Positions 34,309 to 44,548 of a stretch of DNA of 64,000 nt are shown here, piece by piece. Each line of letters starts with the position of its first letter. Position 1 is the first letter of the stretch. The notes below the pieces were generated by a model. The model did no database searches. It was not told the DNA's origin and saw only the letters and a program-made list of their open reading frames with translations. Where the stretch lies: positions 64,499-128,498 of the forward strand of contig NZ_JAKEUQ010000003.1 of NCBI RefSeq assembly GCF_022397955.1. Direction: 5' to 3'. The position numbers and the translations under genes were made by a program. This stretch comes from Vibrio sp. Isolate32. Lineage in GTDB: Bacteria > Pseudomonadota > Gammaproteobacteria > Enterobacterales > Vibrionaceae.

Positions 34309-34361
34309 CTATTTAAGGTTCTATTGATCCTTGTATTGACTAAGTTGATACTAAAACCCGT

Positions 34362-34438
34362 GCGCTCTTAGCTCAGCTGGATAGAGTACCTGGCTACGAA
34401 CCAGGCGGTCGGAGGTTCGAATCCTCCAGAGCGCGCCA
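34362..34438 (+). tRNA. tRNA-Arg (ACG), copy 5, variant acceptor
   Basis: GCGCTCT/AGAGCGC acceptor version, ACG anticodon, CCA encoded; 77 bases. Confidence 0.97.
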
Positions 34439-34496
34439 CTATTTAGGGTTTCCATTGTGAACTCCTGATGTTGCGAATACCAATATCGAAAACTGC

Positions 34497-34573
34497 GCGT
34501 CCTTAGCTCAGCTGGATAGAGTACCTGGCTACGAACCAGGCGGTCGGAGGTTCGAATCCTCCAGGACGCGCCA
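34497..34573 (+). tRNA. tRNA-Arg (ACG), copy 6
   Basis: GCGTCCT/AGGACGC acceptor version, ACG anticodon, CCA encoded; 77 bases. It starts the duplicated 134-bp unit. Confidence 0.97.
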
Positions 34574-34630
34574 CTCTTTAGGGTTTCCTTGTGAACTCCT
34601 GATATTGGGAATACTGATATCGAAAACCGT

Positions 34631-34707
34631 GCGTCCTTAGCTCAGCTGGATAGAGTACCTGGCTACGAACCAGGCGGTCGGAGGTTCGAATCCTCCAGGA
34701 CGCGCCA
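34631..34707 (+). tRNA. tRNA-Arg (ACG), copy 7
   Basis: GCGTCCT/AGGACGC acceptor version, identical to copy 6; 77 bases with CCA. Confidence 0.97.
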
Positions 34708-34764
34708 CTCTTTAGGGTTTCCTTGTGAACTCCTGATATTGGGAATACTGATATCGAAAACCGT

Positions 34765-34841
34765 GCGCTCTTAGCTCAGCTGGATAGAGTACCTGGCTAC
34801 GAACCAGGCGGTCGGAGGTTCGAATCCTCCAGAGCGCGCCA
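34765..34841 (+). tRNA. tRNA-Arg (ACG), copy 8, variant acceptor
   Basis: GCGCTCT/AGAGCGC acceptor version, ACG anticodon, CCA encoded; 77 bases. Last gene of the cluster, followed by a strong terminator. Confidence 0.97.
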
Positions 34842-34848
34842 CATTATT

Positions 34849-34881
34849 AAAAAAAGCCTCGTTTTTACGAGGCTTTTTTTA
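34849..34881 (+). terminator. Terminator of the tRNA cluster
   Basis: AAAGCCTCGT and ACGAGGCTTT pair around a short T-rich loop, followed by TTTT. A-tract on the left and T-tract on the right. Confidence 0.9.
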
Positions 34882-35216
34882 TGTCCGATGCATAAATGTT
34901 GATCAAGTGTTAAAATTACTTAACATTTAACTTGTTGTATTTTAAGTGGTTATCGAGTACTTCCTTGTTATTCCACCTTTTTCATATCATTTCTTAGAAA
35001 AGCCCCGTTTAAGTCACAGTTTAATTCTCTAAAAATTACATGTTTGACAGATTTATGTGATCTGGCAGGCGAATAATCAACCTAATGTGTGCGTTATCCG
35101 TAACAGAACCTTAAACAAAATTGACAAAGTTTTACCAATCGAGATAATCCAAGGGTCGGGATCACTATTCGCTGAAATCCTGTACACATGTCAGGATGAC
35201 GAAGAAAGGAAGCAAC
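34882..35216 (+). other. 335-bp region tRNA cluster to oadG
   Basis: No gene is visible. The right part carries the oad promoter and a leader of roughly 60 bases; the left part is AT-rich with no recognised site. Confidence 0.6.
35121..35148 (+). promoter_or_regulatory. Predicted oadGAB promoter
   Basis: TTGACA (35121-35126) is followed after 16 bp by GATAAT (35143-35148). The leader contains an ATCCTG/CAGGAT inverted pair just before the oadG ribosome site. Confidence 0.65.
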
Positions 35217-35474
35217 ATGACTAATATTGGAAGCCTGCTAGGAGATGCGGCGACTCTAATGATAACGGGGATGTCCGTTGTCTTTATTTTCCTAACTATT
35301 CTAGTTTACCTCGTTCGGTTGATGTCAAAACTGGTACCAGAAGAAGTACCAGAGCCGATCGCAGCACCTAAAAAAATTCAAAAATCACAATCAAACCCTT
35401 CAGCTGTTAGTCCACAGGTAGTGGCAGCAATTTCGGCCGCGGTTCATCAATACCGTGCGTCTACTGCTAAGTAG
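35217..35474 (+). CDS. oadG: Oxaloacetate decarboxylase Na+ pump, gamma subunit
   Basis: OadG anchors and assembles the alpha and beta subunits of the membrane-bound decarboxylase. The 85-aa protein has one membrane helix (about residues 11-31) followed by a Pro/Gln-rich hydrophilic tail. The ATG at 35217 lies after AAAGGAAG; an ATG at 35196 is in frame but sits before that ribosome site. oadA follows after 25 bases. Confidence 0.93.
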   Translation: MTNIGSLLGDAATLMITGMSVVFIFLTILVYLVRLMSKLVPEEVPEPIAAPKKIQKSQSNPSAVSPQVVAAISAAVHQYRASTAK

Positions 35475-35499
35475 CATTTAAAGGATTAAAAAGGAGTTT

Positions 35500-37290
35500 A
35501 TGAGCATGTCTAAACCACTAGCTATCACAGATGTGGTACTTCGTGACGCGCACCAGTCACTATTTGCTACTCGTATGCGTATCGAAGATATGCTGCCAAT
35601 TGCGGCAGAACTGGATAAAGTCGGTTACTGGTCACTTGAGACTTGGGGCGGCGCGACGTTTGATTCGTGTATCCGTTTTCTTGGCGAGGATCCATGGGAG
35701 CGTTTACGTGAGCTGAAAAAAGCGATGCCAAACACACCAATGCAGATGCTACTGCGTGGTCAAAACCTATTGGGCTACCGTCACTACGCGGATGATGTAG
35801 TTGAAAAATTTGTTGAACGTGCCCATAAAAACGGCATGGACGTATTCCGTATCTTTGATGCGATGAATGACGTACGTAACTTTGAAAAAGCAGTGAAAGC
35901 AACGATCGACGTTGGTGGCCACGCTCAAGGTACGTTGTCTTACACAACTAGTCCGGTCCACAACTCAGATACTTGGGTTGATTTGGCTAAGCGTCTAGAG
36001 GACCTAGGTTGTCACTCACTATGTATCAAAGATATGTCAGGCTTATTAAAGCCGTATGAAGCGGAAGAGCTGATTACACGTATCAAAGCATCGTGTGACG
36101 TTCCTCTAGCGCTGCATAGTCACGCGACAACAGGTCTATCGACTGCAACAGCGGTTAAAGCCGTTGAAGCGGGTATCGACATTCTAGACACCGCTATCTC
36201 TTCAATGAGCTGTACTTACGGCCATACGCCAACTGAAACGGTTGTTGCGATGTTAGAAGGTACAGAGCGCGACACGAATCTCAAACTAGACCAAATCGAA
36301 CCCATCGCAGCTTACTTCCGTGATATACGTAAGAAGTACGCGAAATGGGAAGGTCAGCTAAAAGGCGTCGATTCTCGCATCCTGATCGCTCAAGTTCCTG
36401 GCGGCATGTTAACTAACATGGAAGGCCAGCTTAAAGAGCAAGGCGCAGCCGATCGTATGGATGAAGTTCTAGAAGAGATCCCACGCGTACGTAAAGAGCT
36501 TGGGTACATTCCGTTAGTAACACCAACTTCTCAGATTGTCGGTACTCAAGCGGTTATTAACGTCTTAACGGGCGAACGCTATAAGAGCATCACGAAAGAG
36601 ACTGCTGGTTTACTGAAAGGTGAATACGGTCAAGCCCCTGCTGAAGTGGATGCTGAACTGCAAGCGAAAGTTCTCGATGGTGCAGAGCCGATTACTTGTC
36701 GTCCTGCAGATTTACTTAAGTCTGAAATGGATACGTTAACGACGGATCTGTTAGAGAAAGCGAAATCCGAGGGAATCTCTCTAGCTGAAGATACGGTTGA
36801 TGATGTACTGACTTACGCACTCTTCCCACAAGTGGGTCTTAAGTTCCTCAAGAACCGCCGTAACCCTGAAGCATTTGAACCTGCACCAACGCTAGAAGCT
36901 GCGGCTCCAGTTATAGCAGTTCCTGTACAAGCTTCTGGTGGTATTGAAAGCTACAGCGTGAAGGTTGATGGCCAGGTTTATGATGTTGAAGTTGGCCCAC
37001 AAGGTGAACTGACATCGGTAGCACCATCTGCAAAACCTACTCAAGCGGCTCAGGCTGCTCCGGTAGCAGCTTCTGACGCTGAAGCAGTTCCAGCACCATT
37101 GGCGGGTAACATCTTCAAAGTGAACGTTCAGGCGGGTGCTGAAGTTGCTGAAGGCGACGTTCTGCTAATCCTAGAAGCGATGAAGATGGAAACGGAAGTT
37201 CGTGCTGCTCGTGGTGGTATCGTTCAAGAATTGAATGTTAAAGAAGGCGATGCAGTTACTGTAGGCGCTCCACTACTTAGCTTAGCGTAA
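35500..37290 (+). CDS. oadA: Oxaloacetate decarboxylase, alpha subunit (biotin carboxyltransferase)
   Basis: OadA transfers CO2 from oxaloacetate to biotin, leaving pyruvate. The N-terminal carboxyltransferase barrel begins [23 protein letters not shown]-type linker domain follows, then an Ala/Pro-rich linker (about 495-530) and the C-terminal biotinyl domain with the target lysine K562 in EAMKMETE. Length 596 aa. ATG 35500 or 35506 may be used; AAGGAG at 35491 is better spaced for the second. Confidence 0.97.
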   Translation: MSMSKPLAITDVVLRDAHQSLFATRMRIEDMLPIAAELDKVGYWSLETWGGATFDSCIRFLGEDPWERLRELKKAMPNTPMQMLLRGQNLLGYRHYADDVVEKFVERAHKNGMDVFRIFDAMNDVRNFEKAVKATIDVGGHAQGTLSYTTSPVHNSDTWVDLAKRLEDLGCHSLCIKDMSGLLKPYEAEELITRIKASCDVPLALHSHATTGLSTATAVKAVEAGIDILDTAISSMSCTYGHTPTETVVAMLEGTERDTNLKLDQIEPIAAYFRDIRKKYAKWEGQLKGVDSRILIAQVPGGMLTNMEGQLKEQGAADRMDEVLEEIPRVRKELGYIPLVTPTSQIVGTQAVINVLTGERYKSITKETAGLLKGEYGQAPAEVDAELQAKVLDGAEPITCRPADLLKSEMDTLTTDLLEKAKSEGISLAEDTVDDVLTYALFPQVGLKFLKNRRNPEAFEPAPTLEAAAPVIAVPVQASGGIESYSVKVDGQVYDVEVGPQGELTSVAPSAKPTQAAQAAPVAASDAEAVPAPLAGNIFKVNVQAGAEVAEGDVLLILEAMKMETEVRAARGGIVQELNVKEGDAVTVGAPLLSLA

Positions 37291-37299
37291 GGGAGTACC

Positions 37300-38430
37300 A
37301 TGGAAGGATTGATGACCTTATGGTCTGAAACAGGGATTGCGAACTTTGAGTTCGGCCAGATTTGTATGATGTTGGTTGGTTGCTTACTGTTGTTTTTGGC
37401 AATTCGTAAAGGATTTGAACCGTTACTGCTACTACCTATTGGTTTTGGTGCTGTATTAGCAAACATTCCAAATGCTGGGTTTACTGATCCCGGTGGTTTG
37501 CTGTACTACGTTTACTACATTGGTATCGAAACGGGCATTTTCCCACTGCTGATCTTTATGGGCGTGGGCGCGATGACGGACTTTGGTGCATTGATCGCTA
37601 ACCCTAAAACCTTGTGGTTAGGTGCAGCTGCTCAGTTCGGTATTTTCGCAACACTATTTGGTGCGATCTTGCTGAACTACATTCCAGGCATGGAATTTAC
37701 GATGGCAGATGCTTCTTCAATCGCAATCATTGGCGGTGCAGATGGTCCAACGGCTATCTTCTTAGCGAGTAAGCTCTCTCCTGATCTGTTAGGTGCGATT
37801 GCCGTAGCTGCATACAGCTACATGGCTTTAGTTCCTATTATTCAGCCGCCAATCATGAAGGCGTTAACGTCTCCAGAAGAGCGCAAAATTAAGATGGCTC
37901 AACTTCGTCATGTTAGCAAAGCAGAGAAAATTCTTTTCCCGCTTGCTGTTCTACTGATGACGATTTTGTTCCTACCTTCAGCAACACCTCTAGTGGGTAT
38001 GTTCTGTCTGGGTAACTTGATGCGTGAAGCGGGTGTGGTTGATCGCCTATCGAAAACAGCGCAAAACGAACTGATTAACGTTGTGACTATTTTCCTTGGT
38101 CTCGGTGTTGGTTCTAAGCTTCAAGCGGATACCTTCTTGAACTTAGAGACGCTAGGTATTCTAGGCTTAGGTGCGGTAGCATTCAGTATCGGTACTGCGG
38201 GTGGTGTGTTGATGGCGAAGCTGTTAAACCGTTTCTCGAAGGAGGACATCAACCCACTGATTGGTGCTGCTGGTGTATCAGCGGTTCCAATGGCGGCTCG
38301 TGTTGTGAACAAGGTTGGTCTTGAGGCGAACCCTCAGAACTTCTTGTTGATGCACGCAATGGGGCCGAACGTAGCAGGTGTACTAGGTAGTGCGGTTGCG
38401 GCTGGTATTCTATTAGCGCTAGTCGGCTAA
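37300..38430 (+). CDS. oadB: Oxaloacetate decarboxylase Na+ pump, beta subunit
   Basis: OadB decarboxylates carboxybiotin and couples this to Na+ export across the inner membrane. The 376-aa protein is very hydrophobic with many membrane segments. The conserved [15 protein letters not shown] motif, near residue 147, contains the ion-binding aspartate. It is shorter than the 433-aa Klebsiella subunit but complete at both ends. The ATG follows AAGGGAG nine bases after the oadA stop. Confidence 0.97.
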   Translation: MEGLMTLWSETGIANFEFGQICMMLVGCLLLFLAIRKGFEPLLLLPIGFGAVLANIPNAGFTDPGGLLYYVYYIGIETGIFPLLIFMGVGAMTDFGALIANPKTLWLGAAAQFGIFATLFGAILLNYIPGMEFTMADASSIAIIGGADGPTAIFLASKLSPDLLGAIAVAAYSYMALVPIIQPPIMKALTSPEERKIKMAQLRHVSKAEKILFPLAVLLMTILFLPSATPLVGMFCLGNLMREAGVVDRLSKTAQNELINVVTIFLGLGVGSKLQADTFLNLETLGILGLGAVAFSIGTAGGVLMAKLLNRFSKEDINPLIGAAGVSAVPMAARVVNKVGLEANPQNFLLMHAMGPNVAGVLGSAVAAGILLALVG

Positions 38431-38518
38431 TGGATAGCTAGGTCATGTATCGTTACGTTAATTGGTCGTCAATTTACGAATGAGCGGTTAACTTAGCCTT
38501 ATTAAATGGTTTATAGTC

Positions 38519-38548
38519 GAAGGGATGCTTGTGCATCCCTTTCTTTTA
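38519..38548 (+). terminator. Intrinsic terminator of oadGAB
   Basis: AGGGATGC and GCATCCCT pair around TTGT (38521-38540), followed by TTCTTTT. Confidence 0.85.
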
Positions 38549-38583
38549 TTCGTTAGGTTTTAACTAATTAGGGACGTGTTTAA

Positions 38584-39537
38584 ATGGGAAATAGACAGAT
38601 AGCGATTACCGAGTTTGGTGGGGTAGAAAACCTTGTACTTCAAACCAGTTCAATACCAGAGCCTAAAGCTGGCGAAGTAGTGGTTAAGGTCTCTTTTTCC
38701 GGCGTCAATCCGATAGATGTTAAAACCCGTGCAGGGCTAGGTTGGGCGGCTGCACAAAACAAAGATAACTTACCTTGGGTACCAGGCTATGATATCGCGG
38801 GGCAAGTGGTTACGTTAGGCGAACAGGCTGAGCGTTTTACTGTTGGTGATAATGTGGCGGGCTTTATCGGCTTCCCATTGCAAGGTGGTGGCTACAGCCA
38901 ATATGTGTGTGTACCTGAAACTGCGCTGAGCATCATTCCTAACTCTGTAACGTTAGAAGCGGCAGCGGCTCTCCCTCTAGCGAGTCAAACGGCGGCACAA
39001 GCGCTCAATAAAGCGGAAGTGAAAGAGGGCGATCGCGTACTCATTTTAGCGGGTGCGGGTGGTGTTGGTCACATTGCCGTTCAAATCGCCGTTGCAGCCA
39101 AAGCTGAGGTTTACACCACTTGTAGTGAAGCAAACCTTGATTACCTAGCAACGCTAGGTGCCCATGCTATCAACTATAAATTTGCTCCAGCGTCTGAACG
39201 TGTATCGGATGTTGATGTGCTGATTGATTTGGTGGGTGGCGATACGGCGCTTGATGCGTTGAAGTGCCTGAAGGATGGCGCAAGAGTGGTTACCGTTCCG
39301 ACCCTATCAGCAGAGTTAATCTGTGAGAAGGCAAAACTTTTAGGTTTCACAGCATCAGGTATGTTGGTGGAACCTAATCCAGAGCAAATGGATACCATGC
39401 TTTATATGGTGAGTGTTGGATTGCTAAAAACAGAAGTTCAAGGTATTTACCCGCTGGAAGAGGCACAGTCGGCTCATCTGCAGGTAGAAACCGGACACAC
39501 CAGAGGCAAGGTACTGCTTAAGATGCAAGAAGGTTAA
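38584..39537 (+). CDS. Quinone oxidoreductase-like medium-chain dehydrogenase/reductase
   Basis: A zinc-independent MDR-family NAD(P)H oxidoreductase, substrate unknown. The GroES-like N-terminal domain contains FSGVNPIDVKTRAG and VPGYDIAGQVV. The Rossmann fold has the AGAGGVGHIAVQIA nucleotide loop near residues 157-170. No structural-zinc cysteine cluster is visible, consistent with the quinone reductase branch. It is 317 aa, with yqaA-like and M16 genes 6 and 9 bases downstream, suggesting one transcript. Confidence 0.85.
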   Translation: MGNRQIAITEFGGVENLVLQTSSIPEPKAGEVVVKVSFSGVNPIDVKTRAGLGWAAAQNKDNLPWVPGYDIAGQVVTLGEQAERFTVGDNVAGFIGFPLQGGGYSQYVCVPETALSIIPNSVTLEAAAALPLASQTAAQALNKAEVKEGDRVLILAGAGGVGHIAVQIAVAAKAEVYTTCSEANLDYLATLGAHAINYKFAPASERVSDVDVLIDLVGGDTALDALKCLKDGARVVTVPTLSAELICEKAKLLGFTASGMLVEPNPEQMDTMLYMVSVGLLKTEVQGIYPLEEAQSAHLQVETGHTRGKVLLKMQEG

Positions 39538-39543
39538 TATGCA

Positions 39544-40005
39544 GTGCTAGAGTTCTTTAATTCTCTTTTCGAAAACATAGCGCTGTGGTTCTCTGATTCA
39601 GCGCTATGGGTCTTATTTATCAGTGGCTTCTTGAGTGCCACCTTGTTGCCCGGAGGCTCTGAAGCGAGCCTGGTCGCGGCATTGAGCTTAGATCAATTTT
39701 CAACATCGTCGATCATTCTGATAGCGACTCTCGGTAACACCTTAGGTGGCCTCACCAACTATTGGATTGGTTTGTGGTTGCCTAATCGAACTCAATCAGA
39801 AAAGCATGGTCATAAGGCTATGGCTTGGCTAAGCCGTTATGGTTACTGGACTTTACTATTCAGTTGGTTGCCCGTTATCGGTGAGCCTCTGTGTCTAGCT
39901 GCTGGTTGGCTGAGAATGAAATTCATCCCTAGCGTTATCTTGATTGCGATTGGCAAAGCTGCTCGCTATAGCTTACTTGCTGCTATCTATTTCGGTTTTT
40001 TCTAA
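39544..40005 (+). CDS. yqaA: YqaA/DedA-family inner membrane protein
   Basis: A small membrane protein of the VTT/DedA superfamily; members are thought to handle lipids or support membrane homeostasis, and this branch has no proven function. The 153-aa protein shows the family run FLSATLLPGGSE near residue 26 and GNTLGGLTNYWIG near 60, with about four hydrophobic segments. The start is GTG after AGAAGG; no ATG is available in frame near the 5' end. Confidence 0.85.
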   Translation: MLEFFNSLFENIALWFSDSALWVLFISGFLSATLLPGGSEASLVAALSLDQFSTSSIILIATLGNTLGGLTNYWIGLWLPNRTQSEKHGHKAMAWLSRYGYWTLLFSWLPVIGEPLCLAAGWLRMKFIPSVILIAIGKAARYSLLAAIYFGFF

Positions 40006-40014
40006 GGAGAACCT

Positions 40015-42873
40015 ATGAAAAAGGTTTTACTTGGTACATTTTCTCTTATCGCCATTGCTGGCTGTTCTTACAATGTACCTAGCTCAACATCCTTCTTTTC
40101 CTCATTACCAGAAGGTGTCACTCTTTTAGAAGAGGTTAAGCCCTCTAAAGATAAAGTGGTGATTCCTTACACTAAGTATCAATTGGATAATGGCTTAACC
40201 GTTATTCTTTCTCCTGATGATTCTGATCCATTGGTGCATGTGGATGTGACTTACCATGTCGGTTCTGCACGTGAAGAGATAGGCAAGTCAGGCTTTGCGC
40301 ATTTCTTCGAACATATGATGTTCCAAGGCTCTGAGAATGTTGGCGATCAACAGCACTTTAAGATCATTACAGAAGCGGGTGGTTCGTTAAACGGTACCAC
40401 TAACCGCGATCGTACTAACTACTTTGAGACGGTTCCCTCAAACCAGCTTGAGAAAATGTTGTGGTTAGAGTCAGACCGAATGGGTTTCTTGTTGGACGCG
40501 GTTTCTCAGAAGAAATTCGAAGTACAAAGAGGCACGGTGAAAAACGAACGTGCTCAAAGCTATGAAAACCGCCCTTACGGTCTAATGTGGGAGCGAATGG
40601 GTGAAGCGCTTTACCCAGAAGGCCACCCTTACTCATGGCAACCAATCGGCTATGTCGAAGATCTAGATCGTGTTGATGTAAACGACCTCAAGGCGTTCTT
40701 CCTACGTTGGTACGGCCCAAATAATGCGGTGCTGACTATCGGTGGTGATATCGACGTTGATGATACGCTTGAGTGGGTTAATAAGTATTTTGGTCCGATC
40801 CCGAAAGGCCCAGAGGTTAAGCCTGCCGTGAAACAACCTGCGGTACTAACGGAAGATAAGTACATCACTCTAGAAGATAACATTCGTCAGCCAATGGTAT
40901 TGGTCGGTTGGCCGACAACTTATCGCGGCGAAGAGACCCAAGCGTCACTGAATGCGCTGTCTAACGTTTTGGGCTCCGGTACCAACAGTTATCTTTACCA
41001 AAACTTAGTGAAAACACAAAAAGCAGTGAGTGCAGGCTCATTCCACGATTGTGCTGAGTTGGCATGTATTATGTACGTATATGCGATGGGTAATTCTGGT
41101 AAAAAAGGTGACTTAACGGCTCTCAACAAAGAGTTAATGGATACCTTAGATAAGTTCTCGAAAGAGGGTGTTCAACAAGAACGCCTTGACCAGATTACTG
41201 GAATGGCCGAAGCGGATGCGGTTTTTGCACTGCAAAGTGTTAAAGGTAAGGTGTCGCAATTGGCATCTAACCAAACTTTCTATGGTCAGCCAGATCGCAT
41301 TGAGTCCCAGTTGGATCAAATCCGTGCCGTCACGCCTGAAAGCGTGAGCAAGGCCTACCAAAATTTCATCGAAGGTAAGCATAAGGTTACTTTGAGTGTG
41401 GTTCCGAAAAAACAGCTTGATTTAGCCGTTCGAGAAGCAACATTTACCACGCCACCACGTACTTTGCCTGAATACAGTAAAGTAACGGAAGACCAACTGA
41501 ACTTCAGAAGAGCAACAGACACCTTTGAACGCAGTGTTATGCCTGAGGTAACCTTTGGTGTCGAAGCGACAATGCCAGAGCTGTATCGTATGCACTTTGC
41601 AAATGGTACTGATTTGATTGGTACTGAAACCAACGAAACGCCAACCGTACAAATGCAAATCCAACTACCTGCAGGTGAGCGTTATGTTCGTAAAGGACAA
41701 GAGGGCCTAGCAAACCTAACTGCCGCTATGATGGAAGAAGGCTCTACTAAACGAACGGTTGAAGAGCTACAGGCGACCCTAGATAAGTTGGGTAGCAGCG
41801 TGAGTATCAGTGCTGGTAGTTACACCACAGATATTTCAATTTCTACGCTAGAGAAAAACCTGCCTCAAACCTTAGTGATCGTGCAAGAGGTTTTGCTTGA
41901 GCCTAAGTTCGATGAGCAAGACTTTGAACGTGTTAAGAAACAGATGCTAGAAGGGGTGGTGTATCAGCATCAACAACCAAGCTGGATGGCATCTCAAGCA
42001 ACCCGTGAAGTGCTGTTTGGCGATAGTATTTTTGCTCGTGCGAGTGATGGAACTAAAGAGTCTCTAGAATCGTTAACTCTGGGCGATGTAAAACAGTTTT
42101 ACAGTCAACACTATACTCCGGAGGGAGCTAATATTGTTATTGTAGGGGACATCTCGAAGAAAGAGGTTGGAAAGCAGCTACAATTCTTTGAGGAGTGGCA
42201 AGGCGAGGCGGCATCGATGACACGCCCACAAATTGTCAAAGATCTAACTGAGCAGCGTTTGTATTTAGTTGATAAGCCGGGCGCGCCACAAAGTATCGTT
42301 CGCTTAGTTCGTAAAGGTCTGCCTTTTGATGCTACGGGAGAGTTGTATAAGAGCCAATTGGCTAACTTTAACCTAGCGGGTAATTTTAATAGCCGCATCA
42401 ACCAGAACCTACGCGAAGACAAAGCGTACACTTATGGTGCGAGTGGTTACTTTGCCAGTACTCGTGAAACGGGGGCAGTAGTATTTAGCGCACAGGTAAG
42501 AGCCAACGCGACAGTGCCATCGATTCAAGAGTTTATTAATGAACTGAATGAGTTTAGCCAAAGTGGATTAACTGACGAAGAGGTGAAATTTATGCGCCTT
42601 GCCGTCGGTCAACAAGATGCACTCAAATACGAAACGCTAAGTCAGAAAGCAGGGTTGTTGAGTAATATTGTTGCATTGAGCCTTGATGAAGATTACCTAC
42701 AACAGCGTAATCAGATAGTTGAGACGGTCTCAAAAGAGACATTGAATGAACTATCGAAGAAATGGTTCGACCCGAATGATTATCAAATAATTGTGGTTGG
42801 TGATGCGGCTTCGCTTCGCCCGCAATTAGAAAAGTTAGATATTCCAATAGAAGAGCTTGAAATCATTCGTTAG
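40015..42873 (+). CDS. M16-family zinc metallopeptidase lipoprotein
   Basis: A large two-lobed M16 (insulinase/pitrilysin-like) peptidase, 952 aa. The signal peptide ends in a lipobox (IAGC, lipid cysteine at residue 17), so it should be anchored in the envelope. The inverted zinc motif HFFEH is at residues 96-100, with a downstream glutamate in VKNERAQSYENRPYG near 178 as third ligand. The C-terminal half has a second M16-like pair without HxxEH, as is usual. The substrate is unknown. Confidence 0.92.
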   Translation: MKKVLLGTFSLIAIAGCSYNVPSSTSFFSSLPEGVTLLEEVKPSKDKVVIPYTKYQLDNGLTVILSPDDSDPLVHVDVTYHVGSAREEIGKSGFAHFFEHMMFQGSENVGDQQHFKIITEAGGSLNGTTNRDRTNYFETVPSNQLEKMLWLESDRMGFLLDAVSQKKFEVQRGTVKNERAQSYENRPYGLMWERMGEALYPEGHPYSWQPIGYVEDLDRVDVNDLKAFFLRWYGPNNAVLTIGGDIDVDDTLEWVNKYFGPIPKGPEVKPAVKQPAVLTEDKYITLEDNIRQPMVLVGWPTTYRGEETQASLNALSNVLGSGTNSYLYQNLVKTQKAVSAGSFHDCAELACIMYVYAMGNSGKKGDLTALNKELMDTLDKFSKEGVQQERLDQITGMAEADAVFALQSVKGKVSQLASNQTFYGQPDRIESQLDQIRAVTPESVSKAYQNFIEGKHKVTLSVVPKKQLDLAVREATFTTPPRTLPEYSKVTEDQLNFRRATDTFERSVMPEVTFGVEATMPELYRMHFANGTDLIGTETNETPTVQMQIQLPAGERYVRKGQEGLANLTAAMMEEGSTKRTVEELQATLDKLGSSVSISAGSYTTDISISTLEKNLPQTLVIVQEVLLEPKFDEQDFERVKKQMLEGVVYQHQQPSWMASQATREVLFGDSIFARASDGTKESLESLTLGDVKQFYSQHYTPEGANIVIVGDISKKEVGKQLQFFEEWQGEAASMTRPQIVKDLTEQRLYLVDKPGAPQSIVRLVRKGLPFDATGELYKSQLANFNLAGNFNSRINQNLREDKAYTYGASGYFASTRETGAVVFSAQVRANATVPSIQEFINELNEFSQSGLTDEEVKFMRLAVGQQDALKYETLSQKAGLLSNIVALSLDEDYLQQRNQIVETVSKETLNELSKKWFDPNDYQIIVVGDAASLRPQLEKLDIPIEELEIIR

Positions 42874-42972
42874 AGTACACATTAAAGGGGGAGGGAAGAG
42901 ACTCTACTTTTCTCCTCCAACCTAATTTATGATAGTTCTAATCAGAACGATATAAGATAAGTGAACTGAATT

Positions 42973-44541
42973 TTGACTGATTTTGCTGCGCGAATAAAGC
43001 AAGTTGCAACCAACCCTAAGACCTTCTCTCAATTTGGTCGTGGTGTTGAAAGGGAAACATTGCGCTACACGGAAGATGGGCACCTTGCTACTGGGCCGCA
43101 CCCTAAGGCTTTAGGATCTGCGTTGATGAACGAGTGGGTAACGACCGATTTCTCTGAGTCGCTACTGGAATTTATTACACCTGTTTCAAACGACGTTCCT
43201 ACTCTTTTGAATCAGTTGTCTGATATTCATCATTTCACACAAACCAAGTTAGACGGTGAAAAACTGTGGCCGCTCTCTATGCCTTGTTATGTTGGTAGTG
43301 AAGACGACATTCAGCTTGCGCAATACGGCACGTCTAACAACGGTAAAATGAAAACGTTATATCGTGAGGGCCTAAAACGCCGTTACGGTAGCTTGATGCA
43401 GATTATCTCTGGCGTTCACTTTAACTTTTCTTTCCCTGAAAGCTTCTGGGATAGCTTGTTTGGTGAACAAACAGAACAAGAGCGTAGTGACGCAAAATCA
43501 GATGCTTACTTCGGTTTGATTCGTAACTACTACCGCTTTGGTTGGTTAATCCCATTTTTCTTCGGTGCTTCACCAGCATTGTGTTCATCTTTCATCAAAG
43601 GAAGAGAAACGAATTTACCTTTTGAAAAGGTTGGTGGGACACTGTATCTACCAAAAGCAACGGCTCTTCGTCTGAGTGATCTTGGTTACACTAACAGCGC
43701 GCAAAGCGTATTGAAGATTGGCTTTAATAGCCTAGAGCAGTACCTTGAGGGCTTGAATCAAGCGATTCGCACTCCATCAGAAGAGTTTGCTGAAATTGGC
43801 GTTAAGGTTGAGGGCGAATACCGTCAGCTTAATAGCAACGTATTGCAAATTGAGAATGAGCTTTACGCACCTATCCGTCCTAAGCGTGTGGCGAAGAGTG
43901 GCGAGAAACCATCTGAAGCGCTGGCTCGTGGCGGTGTTGAGTACATCGAGGTTCGCTCTCTAGACGTAAACCCATTCAGCTCAATCGGTATCACGGAGCA
44001 ACAAGTTCGCTTCTTAGATCTATTCCTAACCTGGAGTGTGCTAACTGACTCTGCTGAGATGGATAACTGTGAGCTTGAATGCTGGCGCGACAACTGGAAC
44101 AAGGTGATCCTAGAAGGTCGTCAAGTTGGTCTAGAACTGCAAATTGGCTGTCACGGTGAGCGCTTATCTCTGCAAGATTGGGCGAAGCGCGTGTTCAAAG
44201 ATCTACGCTCAATTGCTGAAATGATGGATGTTGAACAAGGCGGTCGAGCTTACCAAGAAACCTGCGATACGCTTGAAGCTTGGATTGATAACCCAGAGTT
44301 AACCATTTCTGGCCAATTGCTACAAGAGACTAAAAAGTTAGGTGGCTTAGGTAAAGTTGGCTGTGCGCTAGGTAAAACGTATGCACAACAGCACAAAGCA
44401 CACCAATACAAGGTGTATTCAGCTGAGCTGATGGAAGCAGAGGTTCAACGCTCTGTGATTGCTCAGCAAAAAAGTGAAGAAGCGAGCACTCAAGATTTTG
44501 ACAGCTTCTTAGCGTATTATTTTTCGTATTTAAAAGCATAG
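42973..44541 (+). CDS. gshA: Glutamate--cysteine ligase
   Basis: GshA joins glutamate and cysteine in the first step of glutathione synthesis. Family features of the proteobacterial type are [19 protein letters not shown] near residue 17, [10 protein letters not shown] near 146 and [14 protein letters not shown] near 325. Length 522 aa (518 in E. coli). The start is TTG, as in E. coli gshA; the upstream in-frame GTG at 42961 runs into a stop within three codons. The SLT-like lipoprotein gene follows after seven bases. Confidence 0.97.
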   Translation: MTDFAARIKQVATNPKTFSQFGRGVERETLRYTEDGHLATGPHPKALGSALMNEWVTTDFSESLLEFITPVSNDVPTLLNQLSDIHHFTQTKLDGEKLWPLSMPCYVGSEDDIQLAQYGTSNNGKMKTLYREGLKRRYGSLMQIISGVHFNFSFPESFWDSLFGEQTEQERSDAKSDAYFGLIRNYYRFGWLIPFFFGASPALCSSFIKGRETNLPFEKVGGTLYLPKATALRLSDLGYTNSAQSVLKIGFNSLEQYLEGLNQAIRTPSEEFAEIGVKVEGEYRQLNSNVLQIENELYAPIRPKRVAKSGEKPSEALARGGVEYIEVRSLDVNPFSSIGITEQQVRFLDLFLTWSVLTDSAEMDNCELECWRDNWNKVILEGRQVGLELQIGCHGERLSLQDWAKRVFKDLRSIAEMMDVEQGGRAYQETCDTLEAWIDNPELTISGQLLQETKKLGGLGKVGCALGKTYAQQHKAHQYKVYSAELMEAEVQRSVIAQQKSEEASTQDFDSFLAYYFSYLKA

Positions 44542-44548
44542 CGAGACG

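Larger units (their letters stand above)
34497..34764 (+). repeat. Exact 134-bp tandem duplication (tRNA-Arg plus spacer)
   Basis: 34497-34630 and 34631-34764 each hold a GCGTCCT-type tRNA-Arg (77 bp) and a 57-bp spacer. I find no difference between the two units, pointing to a very recent duplication or ongoing unequal exchange. Confidence 0.85.

Noticed and set aside
35050..35080. Possible CRP site upstream of oadG (TGTGATCTGGCAGG)
   Set aside because: Only the left half site matches; the right half TCACA is absent.
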